The notes beneath the pieces were generated by a model. That model was given only the letters and a program-made list of their open reading frames with translations. It did no database searches and was not told where the DNA came from. 50,308 bases of DNA, taken from assembly GCA_023453795.1 (NCBI GenBank), contig JAEXSP010000028.1, forward strand, positions 1 to 50,308, read 5' to 3'. Made by a program: the position numbers and the translations under genes. Positions 1 to 8,810 of this stretch are shown in pieces (position 1 is the stretch's first letter; every line of letters begins with the position of its first letter). The stretch is from Bacillota bacterium. Lineage in GTDB: Bacteria > Bacillota > Clostridia > Acetivibrionales > JAEXSP01.

Positions 1-181
1 ATGCAGTGATGGATAAAATTTTTTCCTTAGAAGAAACTTTTCCTTTTCTCCCCATAAAAATATGCCCCTCCTTGTGCTAAACAGTTTTTATTATTTAAAC
101 TGTCTACCACAATGGGAGCATATCACTGAGGGTGTTTTTCTTTTTTATCAATACCTAAAACAATATGGTAGATTAACAAGC

Positions 182-272
182 TGTACAATGATGTACAAAA
201 TATATCGATTATAATATTGACATTATAATGCAATAATAATATACTATGTATAAAGGTGTACAATAAAGTGCA
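182..272. repeat. Operator-like TGTACA repeats around the first promoter
   Basis: TGTACA occurs at 182-187 and 192-197 (separated by ATGA) and again at 257-262, followed by the related GTGCA at 268-272. The first pair lies upstream of the -35 box at 217 and the second pair lies between the -10 box and the start codon at 291. Paired palindromic half-sites on both sides of a promoter are typical of a repressor operator. The regulator is unknown. The HTH-like tail of the AAA ATPase next door is one possible candidate, but that is inference only. Confidence 0.45.
217..245 (+). promoter_or_regulatory. Sigma-A-type promoter for the AAA-protease operon
   Basis: TTGACA at 217-222 and TATACT at 240-245 are separated by 17 bp, which is close to the consensus. 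Transcription would begin near 252, about 40 nt before the start codon at 291. Upstream, a short hairpin (81-87 with 97-103) is the only other structure seen between 1 and 181. Confidence 0.7.
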
Positions 273-290
273 AATATGGAGAGTGTTATA

Positions 291-1451
291 ATGAAAGCGA
301 GTTTAATTATAAATTTAATTTCAGCGCATTTGACTGGTGATGAAAATGAATTTGAAAAAGCTTTGACGGATCTGGCGACGGATGAAGAGAAAAAGGGTAA
401 TGTTGCATTAGCAAATCAATTAACCAGTATATATAAGGGCGGAAAGAAACAAATTCATAAAAAAATGGATATCTATCAAAATAGTGGTGCAATTGTGCCT
501 CAAGGTATTACGTCATCAGCATTACCTAGAGATAAAGATAGTTTGCTGGAATTATATGAAATGATTAATTCTGATATTTGCTTAGAGGATGTAATTTTGC
601 CTAAGAAACAGAAAAATATATTAATGCAAATGATAAAAGAGCAAAAAGATTCAGAAACTTTATATAAACACAATATTATTCCTTCGAATAGATTGCTTTT
701 ATGTGGACCTCCAGGTTGTGGTAAAACTATGACAGCTAAGGCAGTTGCAACAGAATTAGGATTACCTATGGCATATGTTAGATTAGATGGTTTAGTATCT
801 TCATATCTTGGGCAGACCAGTACAAATTTAAGGAAGGTTTTTGATTCTGTTAGAAATCAGCGCTTGGTTTTATTTTTAGATGAATTTGATGCAATTGCTA
901 AGAAAAGAGATGATGCTCATGAATTGGGTGAGTTAAAGCGTGTTGTTACAACTTTGCTACAAAACTTCGATAATATGCCTGAAAATATTTTTTTAATAGC
1001 AGCTACTAACCATCACCATCTCTTAGATCCGGCAATTTGGAGGCGTTTTAATGTTTCTATTATTTTAGATCTCCCTGATGAAGAGCAGAGAAATGGACTT
1101 GTTAATAAATGGTTGTTAGAATATACAGTTAATGATAAACTGGATTTAGTTTTACTTTCAAAAATAACTGAGGGGATGAATGGTGCTCAAATCCGCGAGT
1201 TAATTATTTCTACAGCTAAGAGCTATTTATCAAATGGAGAAAAAATAACAACTGAGGAGGTAATAAGTATTTTACTTCAACAGTTGACGTTATACTCGGA
1301 AAATTCTGATGAAATGTGGAACGTATTAAGAAGGTTAAATGAAAAGGGAGTTGGCTTAAGGGTATTAGCTAAAGCTACTGGAATTGCTCATACTACCTTG
1401 GGCTACAGAATTAAAAATGTAAGGGACGGTGAGATAGATGGACAACAATGA
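291..1451 (+). CDS. AAA+ ATPase (FtsH/26S-type), partner of S8 protease
   Basis: The start at 291 is chosen over an ATG at 276 because GGAGAG at 278-283 is correctly spaced for it; the product is 386 aa. It has a classic AAA module: Walker A GPPGCGKT near residues 139-146, Walker B LFLDEFDA about 60 residues later, and an RRF arginine-finger region. The roughly 120-residue N-terminal part has no recognised domain. The last 35 residues (GLRVLAKATGIAHTTLGYRI) look like a helix-turn-helix. The gene overlaps the S8 protease gene by 14 bp, so the two are probably co-translated. The likely role is to unfold or gate substrates for the protease, or to sense a trigger; this is inferred from the pairing. 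It is not a TnsC-type ATPase despite the TniQ-like genes nearby. Confidence 0.85.
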   Translation: MKASLIINLISAHLTGDENEFEKALTDLATDEEKKGNVALANQLTSIYKGGKKQIHKKMDIYQNSGAIVPQGITSSALPRDKDSLLELYEMINSDICLEDVILPKKQKNILMQMIKEQKDSETLYKHNIIPSNRLLLCGPPGCGKTMTAKAVATELGLPMAYVRLDGLVSSYLGQTSTNLRKVFDSVRNQRLVLFLDEFDAIAKKRDDAHELGELKRVVTTLLQNFDNMPENIFLIAATNHHHLLDPAIWRRFNVSIILDLPDEEQRNGLVNKWLLEYTVNDKLDLVLLSKITEGMNGAQIRELIISTAKSYLSNGEKITTEEVISILLQQLTLYSENSDEMWNVLRRLNEKGVGLRVLAKATGIAHTTLGYRIKNVRDGEIDGQQ

Positions 1452-3663
1452 AACTCGAATCCATCTTTGGATACCAGAGGAAGAGGTTGTAAGGAAAGAT
1501 AATAACCCGACTGCAAGGAGCAAAGACAGAGGAGTAGTACCATCTGAACATGGGAAGAAGCTTTCTGTTGGCTTACAAAATATATTAACAGTATATAAAA
1601 AAATTCAGGCTGGAGACTCTTTAGGTAACGAAGATTTAATGATTTTTAAAGTAATACTACCTGAAGGTGAAAAAATTGATAATTCAGAGAGACAAAAATT
1701 TCTTCAAAATGAGGGCCTTACCATTAATGCTGTTAAAAATAGAAGAAGTGTTATTGTATCTGCCAAAAAGTCAATGTTTGAACGTTTGTGCAGCAGAGTA
1801 AATAGTTATAAATCAAGTGGCAGAATTAAAGATTTTCAGTTTATTGATGATTTTGAACCGTATACAAATATGGAAAAACAATCAAGTTCATTAAGAAGTG
1901 CCATAAATAATATGGTAGATAGGGAATTAAGTATTGATATCCAAATGATGTTGGTTCCAAATCTTAATAAGGTTCAGAATGACGTAGCTATAAAAAAACT
2001 AACTCAAAAAGTTGTAAATATTAATGGGGAATTACCTACTAAGCCATACTTGCTTACAGATGGCACTCCCGTAATTAGGGCGATTATCCCTATGAGTGCA
2101 GTAAATACCATTTCTGAAGATATGGCTATTTGTCGTGTTGAGCAAACCAGATTTTATTCGCCTTTAATGCCAAGTTCAGTAAACCCTTTTAAAAGTACAG
2201 TAATGTTGGACGATACTATAGATATTGACTCGCTGCCCATTGTTGCTGTGCTAGATTGTGGAATTAAGTTCTCGGAGGAACTGGAACAATTAGTTTTCGA
2301 ACATTGGGAACCTGTAGGTTGTAAGGGTGGAGATTGTCATCATGGTACACAAGTGGCGAGTAAAGTGATTTTTTCAAATATAGGAGAACATTATAATCAA
2401 AGGAAATTTACACCAAGGGCAAGAGTTATTGATTGTGCTGTAATGGGTAATGAGCCTGTATCCGAAGACATAATGATAAATCGAATACAAGCTGCAGTAA
2501 AAAATTATAAAGAGGTTACTCAAATTTATAATTTATCAGCAAACACAGAGCAACCAATTGACGGTGATGAAATCAGCATAATTGGGTATGAGCTTGATAG
2601 TTTAATGCTTAATAATGGGATCCAGTTTGTGGTTTCTGCAGGAAATCATAATTTGTGGGAAACTTCTGATTCACTTGAAGAAATAATCGATGATGATGAT
2701 ACAAGAATTTCAGCCCCGGCTGATTCGATGTTAGGTATAACTGTTGGAGCTATTGTTGGTTGTGAACACAAAGATAAACTGTGTATAGTAAACCATATTA
2801 CTCCTTATTCAAGAAAAGGCCCAGGATTTTCTGGGTTTAGAAAGCCTGATATGGTCGCTTATGGGGCGGCAACTTCTTCAAAAGGGGTAGTACATACTGA
2901 TGACTATTCTATGGTAATTGATAAAGATGGAATTTTCGGATGGAATGCTGGGACTAGTTTTACGGCTCCTGTAATCGCAGGTGATTTAGCTGAAATTTCT
3001 AACCTTGTTCCAGGAAGAGATATTCTATTAGCAAAAGCATTACTTTATCATGGCGCCCAATCTATATGGACAAAAAAAGATTTGGATGATGATGAAGCAG
3101 AATATATTGCTAATCTATATGGAAGAGGTATTTCAAATCCATATATTAGTAAATATTCATCGCCTCATAGAGTTACTTTTGTACGAACTGGCGAGTTAAA
3201 TAGGAAGACGAAAGAACGAGTCAAATTCTTTATGCCAACGGTCTTAGCAACTATGAAGGGTAACAGAAAAGCCAGGGTTATTGTTACATGTGTTTCAAGG
3301 CCACCTATAGATAGAAGAAAAGGTCCATTATACTTAGGAGCATGCATTACAGCCTCATTACATAAAATTGATACAAAAGGTCAAAACAAATGCTCGAATC
3401 CCTCCATAGAAGAAGGAAGAAAAAAATGGGATACATGCTTTCATTTTGAGGAGTACTTTTCAAAATTTAATCCTGGTGATTGGGAAATATGGCTTGAATT
3501 ATATTCTCGCTGGGAGGTAGAGAAAACTCAAGATATACCATATGCTTTAGCTGTTACAGTTGAGGATGTTACAAAATCATTTGATATATATAACGAGATA
3601 CAGCTTGAGGCTGAGGGAAGATTTAGACCGATAAATACAATTCGTATACCAGTAAATATTTAA
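1438..3663 (+). CDS. Subtilisin-like serine protease (S8 family)
   Basis: This 741-aa protein has a catalytic triad readable as Asp273 (VAVLDCG), His302 (HHGTQVA) and Ser507 (GTSFTAP), with the oxyanion Asn403 in SAGNH. There is no signal peptide or membrane segment, so it is probably cytoplasmic, unlike most secreted subtilisins. The N-terminal 260 residues and C-terminal 200 residues are extensions that I do not recognise. The start overlaps the AAA gene by 14 bp. AAA ATPase/S8 peptidase pairs occur in many bacterial genomes; a role in phage defence or regulated proteolysis is plausible but unproven. All catalytic residues are present, so it should be active. Confidence 0.88.
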   Translation: MDNNETRIHLWIPEEEVVRKDNNPTARSKDRGVVPSEHGKKLSVGLQNILTVYKKIQAGDSLGNEDLMIFKVILPEGEKIDNSERQKFLQNEGLTINAVKNRRSVIVSAKKSMFERLCSRVNSYKSSGRIKDFQFIDDFEPYTNMEKQSSSLRSAINNMVDRELSIDIQMMLVPNLNKVQNDVAIKKLTQKVVNINGELPTKPYLLTDGTPVIRAIIPMSAVNTISEDMAICRVEQTRFYSPLMPSSVNPFKSTVMLDDTIDIDSLPIVAVLDCGIKFSEELEQLVFEHWEPVGCKGGDCHHGTQVASKVIFSNIGEHYNQRKFTPRARVIDCAVMGNEPVSEDIMINRIQAAVKNYKEVTQIYNLSANTEQPIDGDEISIIGYELDSLMLNNGIQFVVSAGNHNLWETSDSLEEIIDDDDTRISAPADSMLGITVGAIVGCEHKDKLCIVNHITPYSRKGPGFSGFRKPDMVAYGAATSSKGVVHTDDYSMVIDKDGIFGWNAGTSFTAPVIAGDLAEISNLVPGRDILLAKALLYHGAQSIWTKKDLDDDEAEYIANLYGRGISNPYISKYSSPHRVTFVRTGELNRKTKERVKFFMPTVLATMKGNRKARVIVTCVSRPPIDRRKGPLYLGACITASLHKIDTKGQNKCSNPSIEEGRKKWDTCFHFEEYFSKFNPGDWEIWLELYSRWEVEKTQDIPYALAVTVEDVTKSFDIYNEIQLEAEGRFRPINTIRIPVNI

Positions 3664-3705
3664 ATTTATTAAGATATTTGTTTGTTTTTGAAAGGAGGTG
3701 ATAAT

Positions 3706-3912
3706 ATGGCTGAGGATGCAAAAGGTATGAAAGGCTATAGGTCAAGAAACGAAGATGGCGAACTACGAAGGAAAAGAGGAGACTCTCATGTTTCTAGTAT
3801 CGAACAAAAATATAATAAAGATTTTAATGTTCGGTCAGATATGCATTTGGATACGCTCCTTAAAAAAGAAAATGTTAATTCTCTTGACCAATTATTAAGG
3901 AAGCAAAAATGA
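3706..3912 (+). CDS. Small charged protein, unknown function
   Basis: The 68-aa product starts at the ATG at 3706, directed by a near-perfect site (AAAGGAGGTGAT, 3691-3702). An upstream in-frame start has no such site. The protein is very hydrophilic (many Lys, Arg, Asp, Glu), has no membrane segment or signal peptide, and no motif that I know. It follows the protease gene by 42 bp with no terminator between, so it is probably the third gene of the same operon. It might be a substrate, inhibitor or adaptor of the protease; nothing in the sequence decides this. Confidence 0.6.
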   Translation: MAEDAKGMKGYRSRNEDGELRRKRGDSHVSSIEQKYNKDFNVRSDMHLDTLLKKENVNSLDQLLRKQK

Positions 3913-4222
3913 TTTCTTCTTAAGTTAATCCTATTTAACTGCTACTAAATAGGAAATGAAAGCAGAAATAAGGGGAGGTGAAAAACATAAGTACGGTTGA
4001 TTATTAGTAAAAAAGAGCTAGTATTAGCCCTTTTGTTGGTGTAGGTTTAGCGATTTCCACACCGAATGTAGATGAAAAATTGTATTGGCTGCTACCCCAA
4101 GTATAATAGTTTATACCTACATTTTTAATGCCTTTTTAGTGTCTTTAATTATACTACATAATAATAGTATATTCAAGACTTAGCAAAATAATCGCAAAAT
4201 TTAACAATAAGGAGATATTATT
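3913..4222. other. Intergenic region with hairpin and orphan SD
   Basis: There is no convincing gene here. A strong Shine-Dalgarno (GGGGAGGTG, 3972-3980) is followed 6 nt later by ATA and a six-codon frame that ends in TAG TAA at 4005-4010. The same frame then stays open for 31 codons to 4106 without a start, which could be the remains of a small gene. AAAAGAGCTA at about 4011-4020 and TAGCCCTTTT a few bases later can form a hairpin with one mismatch, a possible weak terminator for the protease operon. Confidence 0.35.
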
Positions 4223-4882
4223 ATGCCCAAAATTAACATGCAAGATTTTACTGCGATTATTAATAACACATCCAGATATGGATTGCCATATGATATGGTT
4301 CATGTTGAAACTTTATTAATTACTGATGAACCAATATCAACAGAAACAAACTGGTTTGTTCCAGCAGGGGTGTCTGTTCCCCCAGAAGTCATGCAGTTTT
4401 TTAATTCAACCAATGTTACAAATTTACCTATGTACCCTATTAAGGAAGATAGAATACTTGTTGGAACGGAAGATATTCGACAGCAAGCTGAAGCTGGTAA
4501 TCTTCAGGAAGTAATGAGCGATGCAGCTAGATATATGTTTAGAGCTGTAATGAAGAAGACGCCACTAATTCCATTGGCTGGAGCAACAAACGCATATATG
4601 GTAACCTATGATTATAAAATATATCCTATTTCACCAAGTATATATGAGTTTAAATTTGTACTTCCTTTTGATGGACTTGAGTTAAATTCCCAAGGAGGCA
4701 GGGTTCAGGCCTCGGTAATAACACCAATAGGAGCTATTATAGACCAAAATGGAACTAAAGGAATTGCTCAGAATGGTGCTGAAATAAATGAGTTTGTTGC
4801 TTCAATACAAAATACTGGTCGTAATATAGTAAGCTTTTATTATCAGCTTGATCCTGAATTTGTAATACAATATAAGTATTAA
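4223..4882 (+). CDS. Hypothetical protein, 219 aa
   Basis: The ATG is preceded by AAGGAG 9 nt upstream. No family is recognised. The protein is soluble-looking, with mixed alpha/beta character, no signal peptide or membrane span, no P-loop and no Cys-rich sites. The second half (VQASVITPIGAIIDQNG) is rich in beta-branched residues, Gly and Asn and could form a beta-sandwich. It precedes a membrane-protein gene by 125 bp on the same strand. It lies between the protease module and the TniQ-like gene, and may be accessory to either. Function unknown. Confidence 0.6.
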   Translation: MPKINMQDFTAIINNTSRYGLPYDMVHVETLLITDEPISTETNWFVPAGVSVPPEVMQFFNSTNVTNLPMYPIKEDRILVGTEDIRQQAEAGNLQEVMSDAARYMFRAVMKKTPLIPLAGATNAYMVTYDYKIYPISPSIYEFKFVLPFDGLELNSQGGRVQASVITPIGAIIDQNGTKGIAQNGAEINEFVASIQNTGRNIVSFYYQLDPEFVIQYKY

Positions 4883-4899
4883 TTAGATGTTATGCCAAT

Positions 4900-4915
4900 G
4901 GGGGCGAATGCCCCC
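4900..4915. terminator. GC hairpin after the hypothetical gene
   Basis: GGGGGC (4900-4905) and GCCCCC (4910-4915) form a perfect 6-bp stem with a 4-nt loop, 18 bp after the stop. No T tract follows on the plus strand, so termination would be weak; it may instead act as a transcript-stabilising hairpin. Confidence 0.4.
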
Positions 4916-5007
4916 AAAATGGCGTATGATCAAGAAAAATTAGAGTATTTTATCCCTGGATTTAAAATATGTTGCTTTTACAAGGAAAAATGGAAAGGAG
5001 TGATTTG

Positions 5008-5928
5008 ATGGCTATAAGTGATATTATTTCTATAATAGGTGTTATTGCTACAATTGTTTTCGGACTTTTAGCATTGCTTGGAACATCAGTTAAAGGGAAT
5101 GCACATAATACGAATATAAAAGGAAATAAAAATAAAGTAAGTATTGATAACTTCAATATAAAGCACAATTCAGATAATACAGAAAAGTATCATAATACTG
5201 GAAATAGTATTTATAAAAGTACAGTATCAGGATCTGTTATAATAGATGGTTCAAGAAGGGAAACTAACCATTATTACAATGGCCATAAAAGCAGTAGTGC
5301 AGATGAAAATGGTATTTGGACAGTTATAATATTAGTATTATTTGGTGTCGGAATGGCATTGGCAGCATATATTGCATTTCAAAATATAATATTCAGAGCT
5401 CTTCAATGGATTTCAATAATTGGGTTGACTGTAACATTGATATGCGCAATTAAGGTATATAGGGATAGAAACTATGCTGAAAATCCAGTCATACATGCGT
5501 ACTCATTATTTTCTATTCCCGGATTATTTATGGGGGTACTAATTTGTACCTTTTTTCTTAAACAATCTTTATATACACCTTCACACCTTAAAGATTTCAT
5601 TAAATTGTTTAAAAAAGACGGAATTTTTTCTTATCTTTCACCTAATTTAAAATATAAGCCTGAAAGCATGTATCTTTTATTTCAAATAGCATCAGTAATA
5701 TTTATGGCACTGATTATTATTTTACTGTTTGGTGCATTAATACATAATCTGTCTATTTGGAAACTGGAGACAATGGGTAGGAGATCAAGTCTCTATAAGA
5801 TGTGGAAAAAGATATTTTCTTTAAAGCTTTTTTCCTATAATATCAAAGTTTCTATAATATATTCAATTATACTACTTATAATAATTTTCCCCTTTTCAAG
5901 TGGTATTGCAGCAATCTTCTTTAAATAA
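5008..5928 (+). CDS. Multi-pass membrane protein, unknown function
   Basis: The start at 5008 is chosen because AAAGGAGTGAT sits just upstream; an earlier in-frame start at 4969 lacks a site. The 306-aa product has a first hydrophobic helix at residues 4-26 and then a polar, Asn/Ser/Lys-rich stretch of about 75 residues with short repeats of the NTNIKGNKNK type. About five further hydrophobic helices follow, including one at the extreme C-terminus. There is no enzyme motif. The low-complexity polar section looks like a beta-solenoid or surface region. It may work with the 219-aa product upstream. Transport or effector roles are both possible, and no assignment is made. Confidence 0.55.
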   Translation: MAISDIISIIGVIATIVFGLLALLGTSVKGNAHNTNIKGNKNKVSIDNFNIKHNSDNTEKYHNTGNSIYKSTVSGSVIIDGSRRETNHYYNGHKSSSADENGIWTVIILVLFGVGMALAAYIAFQNIIFRALQWISIIGLTVTLICAIKVYRDRNYAENPVIHAYSLFSIPGLFMGVLICTFFLKQSLYTPSHLKDFIKLFKKDGIFSYLSPNLKYKPESMYLLFQIASVIFMALIIILLFGALIHNLSIWKLETMGRRSSLYKMWKKIFSLKLFSYNIKVSIIYSIILLIIIFPFSSGIAAIFFK

Positions 5929-5960
5929 ATGTTATTAAATATCAGAAATAATAAATAGTA

Positions 5961-6012
5961 TAACCCCAATTAAAAGTGTCAATAAATTATGTAAAACACT
6001 TAATTGGGGTTA
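5961..6012 (+). promoter_or_regulatory. Long inverted repeat over the TniQ-like start
   Basis: TAACCCCAATTA (5961-5972) pairs perfectly with TAATTGGGGTTA (6001-6012), extended by AGTG (5975-5978)/CACT (5997-6000) after a 2-nt bulge. The right arm carries GGGG, the only Shine-Dalgarno-like element for the ATG at 6017, just four bases downstream. It could terminate the upstream transcript, and it could also hide the ribosome site and so restrict translation of the next gene. Confidence 0.5.
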
Positions 6013-6016
6013 TTTA

Positions 6017-7618
6017 ATGGAGAAACAGTTTACAATCAGACTTAAGCCTTATGAAGGTGAGTCACTATCAAGTTTTATGCTGCGTTTCGCATACGAAAAT
6101 GGGGTGAATTTTCTCTTTTTTTGGAATGCAATGAGAAAGTCTAGAAACAAATACTGCCAAATGCGGTATCTATATCTTTTGAATTATACACCTTTAAATG
6201 TAATAGATTACACAAAGTTTTCGTATAAAACCGGACTAAACCAGGAATCAGTATTCAAATTAACGTTATATAACGTCCTTAAAAAATTCAGTATAAATGA
6301 TAATCTTGTTAGGGCAAGGTTTCTTAACGGCATGATAAGGGATGAAATTTTTTTTTATTGTCCTGAGTGTTTAAAGGAAAAGGCTTATCATCGCTTAACT
6401 TGGATGATTGAAGATATAAAAGGTTGTCATGTCCATAAAACAAGCCTTCGGAACTCATGTCCACATTGCAGGAGTACTTTAAAGTATAAAGATTTAAGAG
6501 AGATTAGCCTTTGCCCTTATTGTGCTGGAAATTTAGCTGAATCAAAAGAAATGTATAAACTAAATGATGATGAATACAAAAAGCAGCTATGGATATATGA
6601 ATCATGGAACCAATTAATGAATCCAAATGAGCAAAAATACAATGCCCAGTCTTTAGCTCTCAAAGCCCTATATATATTGAATAAAAAGAATTTATTATTT
6701 GATAGATATCTTGTAAGCCGGAATATGAAAAATTCTAAAATGTTGCCAACATTGCTTCAGCATGCCCGAGGCACTCTTGTGCAGGAGAGGACCATACACT
6801 TACAATTTATACTTTCGATAGCTTATAGTAATAATATTAGTCTTCAAGATTTTTTAAACCATGAACTCCCGCAAAGCTTTTTAGATTCTATATTACTTAA
6901 ACCAGATACGAAACAGGAAACTCCTTGTTGTAAAGCTGCTTGGTGTAATAATTATAACAGGCTTGATTCACTTATAAAGATAGCTACATCATTTCAGAGA
7001 AAAAATGATGGTAACTTTAAATCTTTCTATTTTATTTGTCCGGAATGTGGATGTGAATATGTTTACGATATAGAAGGGAGTATAACCGAGAGGACACGAT
7101 TTATTGAAGGATATCAATTACTTAAGGATTTATCTTTGGATAGTATGGAGTTGAAAGATTTATGTGTTTCGACAGGTGTTCAAAAGGAAAGGATGCGAAG
7201 GTATATTGCCTACTTCAGTTCAAATCTAATTTTAAAACCTATTAGAAGATATGCAAAAGTGCAAATTGATAAAATGCTTTTAGAGAAATTTATTATCGAT
7301 ATCAAGCAAGGTGATAATATTGAAGATATAAAAAATAAAGGCTATTGGAACGATAATTTCCATTACCTTATTCACAGGTATAACAATAAAGTATTACAAG
7401 CAGTTGCTGTAGCACATAGCAGAAGACACCTGAACCATAACCCTGAGGATAATCTAGAGATTGTAAGGGATGTGCTGGACAAGATGTATAAAAATAATAT
7501 AAAAATAACAATTGCTAACGTCTGCAAAAATCTTGGTATAGGTCATGAAACAATTAGGGCTTGGGAATGTAATAGAATAATTGCTAGTATGAAAAAATTA
7601 CAAAAGAATAAGTTGTGA
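6017..7618 (+). CDS. TniQ/TnsD-like zinc protein 1
   Basis: The 533-aa protein begins with the TniQ-type opening (RLKPYEGESLSSFMLRFA). Its zinc site (CPECLKEKAYHR, then W, then CHVHKTSLRNSCPHC, then CPYC) is near residues 117-175. A second Cys cluster at about 305-350 (CCKAAWCNNYNR ... CPECGCEY) matches the TnsD-type arrangement, and the C-terminal 150 residues contain HTH-like segments. In Tn7-like elements, TniQ-family proteins choose the target site and hand it to the transposase. No tnsA, tnsB, tnsC or cas gene is present here, so this is an orphan. It shares architecture with the gene at 9218. Translation may be limited by the hairpin at 5961-6012. Confidence 0.75.
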   Translation: MEKQFTIRLKPYEGESLSSFMLRFAYENGVNFLFFWNAMRKSRNKYCQMRYLYLLNYTPLNVIDYTKFSYKTGLNQESVFKLTLYNVLKKFSINDNLVRARFLNGMIRDEIFFYCPECLKEKAYHRLTWMIEDIKGCHVHKTSLRNSCPHCRSTLKYKDLREISLCPYCAGNLAESKEMYKLNDDEYKKQLWIYESWNQLMNPNEQKYNAQSLALKALYILNKKNLLFDRYLVSRNMKNSKMLPTLLQHARGTLVQERTIHLQFILSIAYSNNISLQDFLNHELPQSFLDSILLKPDTKQETPCCKAAWCNNYNRLDSLIKIATSFQRKNDGNFKSFYFICPECGCEYVYDIEGSITERTRFIEGYQLLKDLSLDSMELKDLCVSTGVQKERMRRYIAYFSSNLILKPIRRYAKVQIDKMLLEKFIIDIKQGDNIEDIKNKGYWNDNFHYLIHRYNNKVLQAVAVAHSRRHLNHNPEDNLEIVRDVLDKMYKNNIKITIANVCKNLGIGHETIRAWECNRIIASMKKLQKNKL

Positions 7619-7946
7619 ATAAATTTACTTGAGTTGACAGATCTAGAATGAACCGTTCCCTAAATTTTCCAAATGCGGCTAAAACCTCAGAAAAACATTC
7701 AATTACTAATAGTCGGGAGATTATAACCAAAAGCCCTAGAAAATTCCGACATTCTCTAGGACTTTTACGTTGAAATCCAGATTCTTATTGTTATATATAT
7801 AATACCCTAAATTTTGTTTTAGTAAACTTGTTTTCTTAATACATACAAATAATGTCAGTCGAAATTAATTGATGCCCATATGGAAGAAGAAAAAATAATG
7901 GGTAAAGGATAAAGTACAAAGAATGTTGTGAAAAAATATAAATTAA
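7619..7946. other. Gene-free stretch between convergent genes
   Basis: This stretch lies between the plus-strand TniQ-like gene and the minus-strand NERD gene. Apart from the hairpin at 7729-7766 I see no ORF, tRNA or repeat in it. Confidence 0.5.
7729..7766 (-). terminator. Terminator of the NERD gene
   Basis: The arms 7729-7744 and 7751-7766 pair over 16 positions. On the minus strand the two non-Watson-Crick positions become G-U pairs, so the RNA hairpin is nearly perfect in that direction, with a 6-nt loop and UUUU at the stem end. It lies about 180 bp after the NERD stop codon. Confidence 0.55.
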
Positions 7947-8672
7947 TTAATAGGTAAAGTGAGTTTTTATTACTTTCGAATTTAAAAATATTTTCTCAAC
8001 CTCTTTAATATCATCTTTAGAAAGTGTTTTCTCAACTGTATAGTTTTCAATATAATGCTGTAAAACATCTACTCTTATAACATTTAAAGGGCTGTTTTTT
8101 GTACCGGTTAGGGTAAATTCCTTTCTTGTTAATACAATAACATCAATAATCGGAAATTTACCTATTAAAAGACTGTTGAGTATACTATGGTGGCGTTGAC
8201 TTTGGAATAGAGGGTTTTCTAATGTTTCTTTCCTTCCGAAATTTTCACGTGTCCAGTTACCATCTTCATCAATTGTAATGTTCCCGGAATAAGCCTTTGT
8301 TTCAATATTGAATATGCCATTCTCGCCAATTACTATATGGTCAAATTGTTGCTTTCTATCTTCGTGCTGAAGTGTAATGTCATTAATAACAATATACTTT
8401 CTATCTTTGTCTAGCCAACTTAAAGCATAAGCAACCTCTTTCTCGCCCTTTTCACCGGATTCTCTTATGGCAGCACTACTGTCAGCACTTATATATCCTT
8501 TTTTCATCCAATTTATTTTACGATTCTTTATAAATTGATATCCAACAACAATGAAAATAGCTCCAATAAAATTAAACGGGAGCATTTGAAAATTTATTAT
8601 AAAACTAACTCCCAAAAGTATAAAAAATCCCCCAAATAGACAGCCCAAAATTGATAATGATTTTTTATCCAC
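7947..8672 (-). CDS. Membrane-anchored NERD-domain nuclease-like protein
   Basis: The GTG at 8672 is preferred (GGAGGA 8 nt upstream), giving 241 aa. A longer reading from the ATG at 8762 has no ribosome site. Two hydrophobic helices near the N-terminus (ILGCLFGGFFILLGVSF and a following one) anchor the protein. A NERD domain follows: GEKGEKEVAYAL, then FDHIVIGENGIFNIETKAY, which holds the Asp and Glu-x-Lys residues of a PD-(D/E)xK-like fold. NERD domains are thought to be nuclease-related and often sit on mobile or defence loci. The gene is divergent from the XRE regulator at 8811, with only 138 bp between the starts, which suggests shared control. Confidence 0.75.
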   Translation of the reverse strand: MDKKSLSILGCLFGGFFILLGVSFIINFQMLPFNFIGAIFIVVGYQFIKNRKINWMKKGYISADSSAAIRESGEKGEKEVAYALSWLDKDRKYIVINDITLQHEDRKQQFDHIVIGENGIFNIETKAYSGNITIDEDGNWTRENFGRKETLENPLFQSQRHHSILNSLLIGKFPIIDVIVLTRKEFTLTGTKNSPLNVIRVDVLQHYIENYTVEKTLSKDDIKEVEKIFLNSKVIKTHFTY

Positions 8673-8810
8673 GATTAGTTCCTCCGATCTTTGATAACAT
8701 ACCATCCAAAAAAGAATATAATAAATAATTCTTATAGTCAATATTTGATTCTTACGAGCCATTAAGTATGCAAAGAAATAACTGTAAAGTAATAGGTGGA
8801 GGTTGGTGAT

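Noticed and set aside
3987..4106. Possible small peptide gene after a strong Shine-Dalgarno, with ATA as start
   Set aside because: The frame hits TAG TAA after six codons and the later open part has no start. The Shine-Dalgarno resembles that of the RiPP precursor, but nothing Cys-rich follows.
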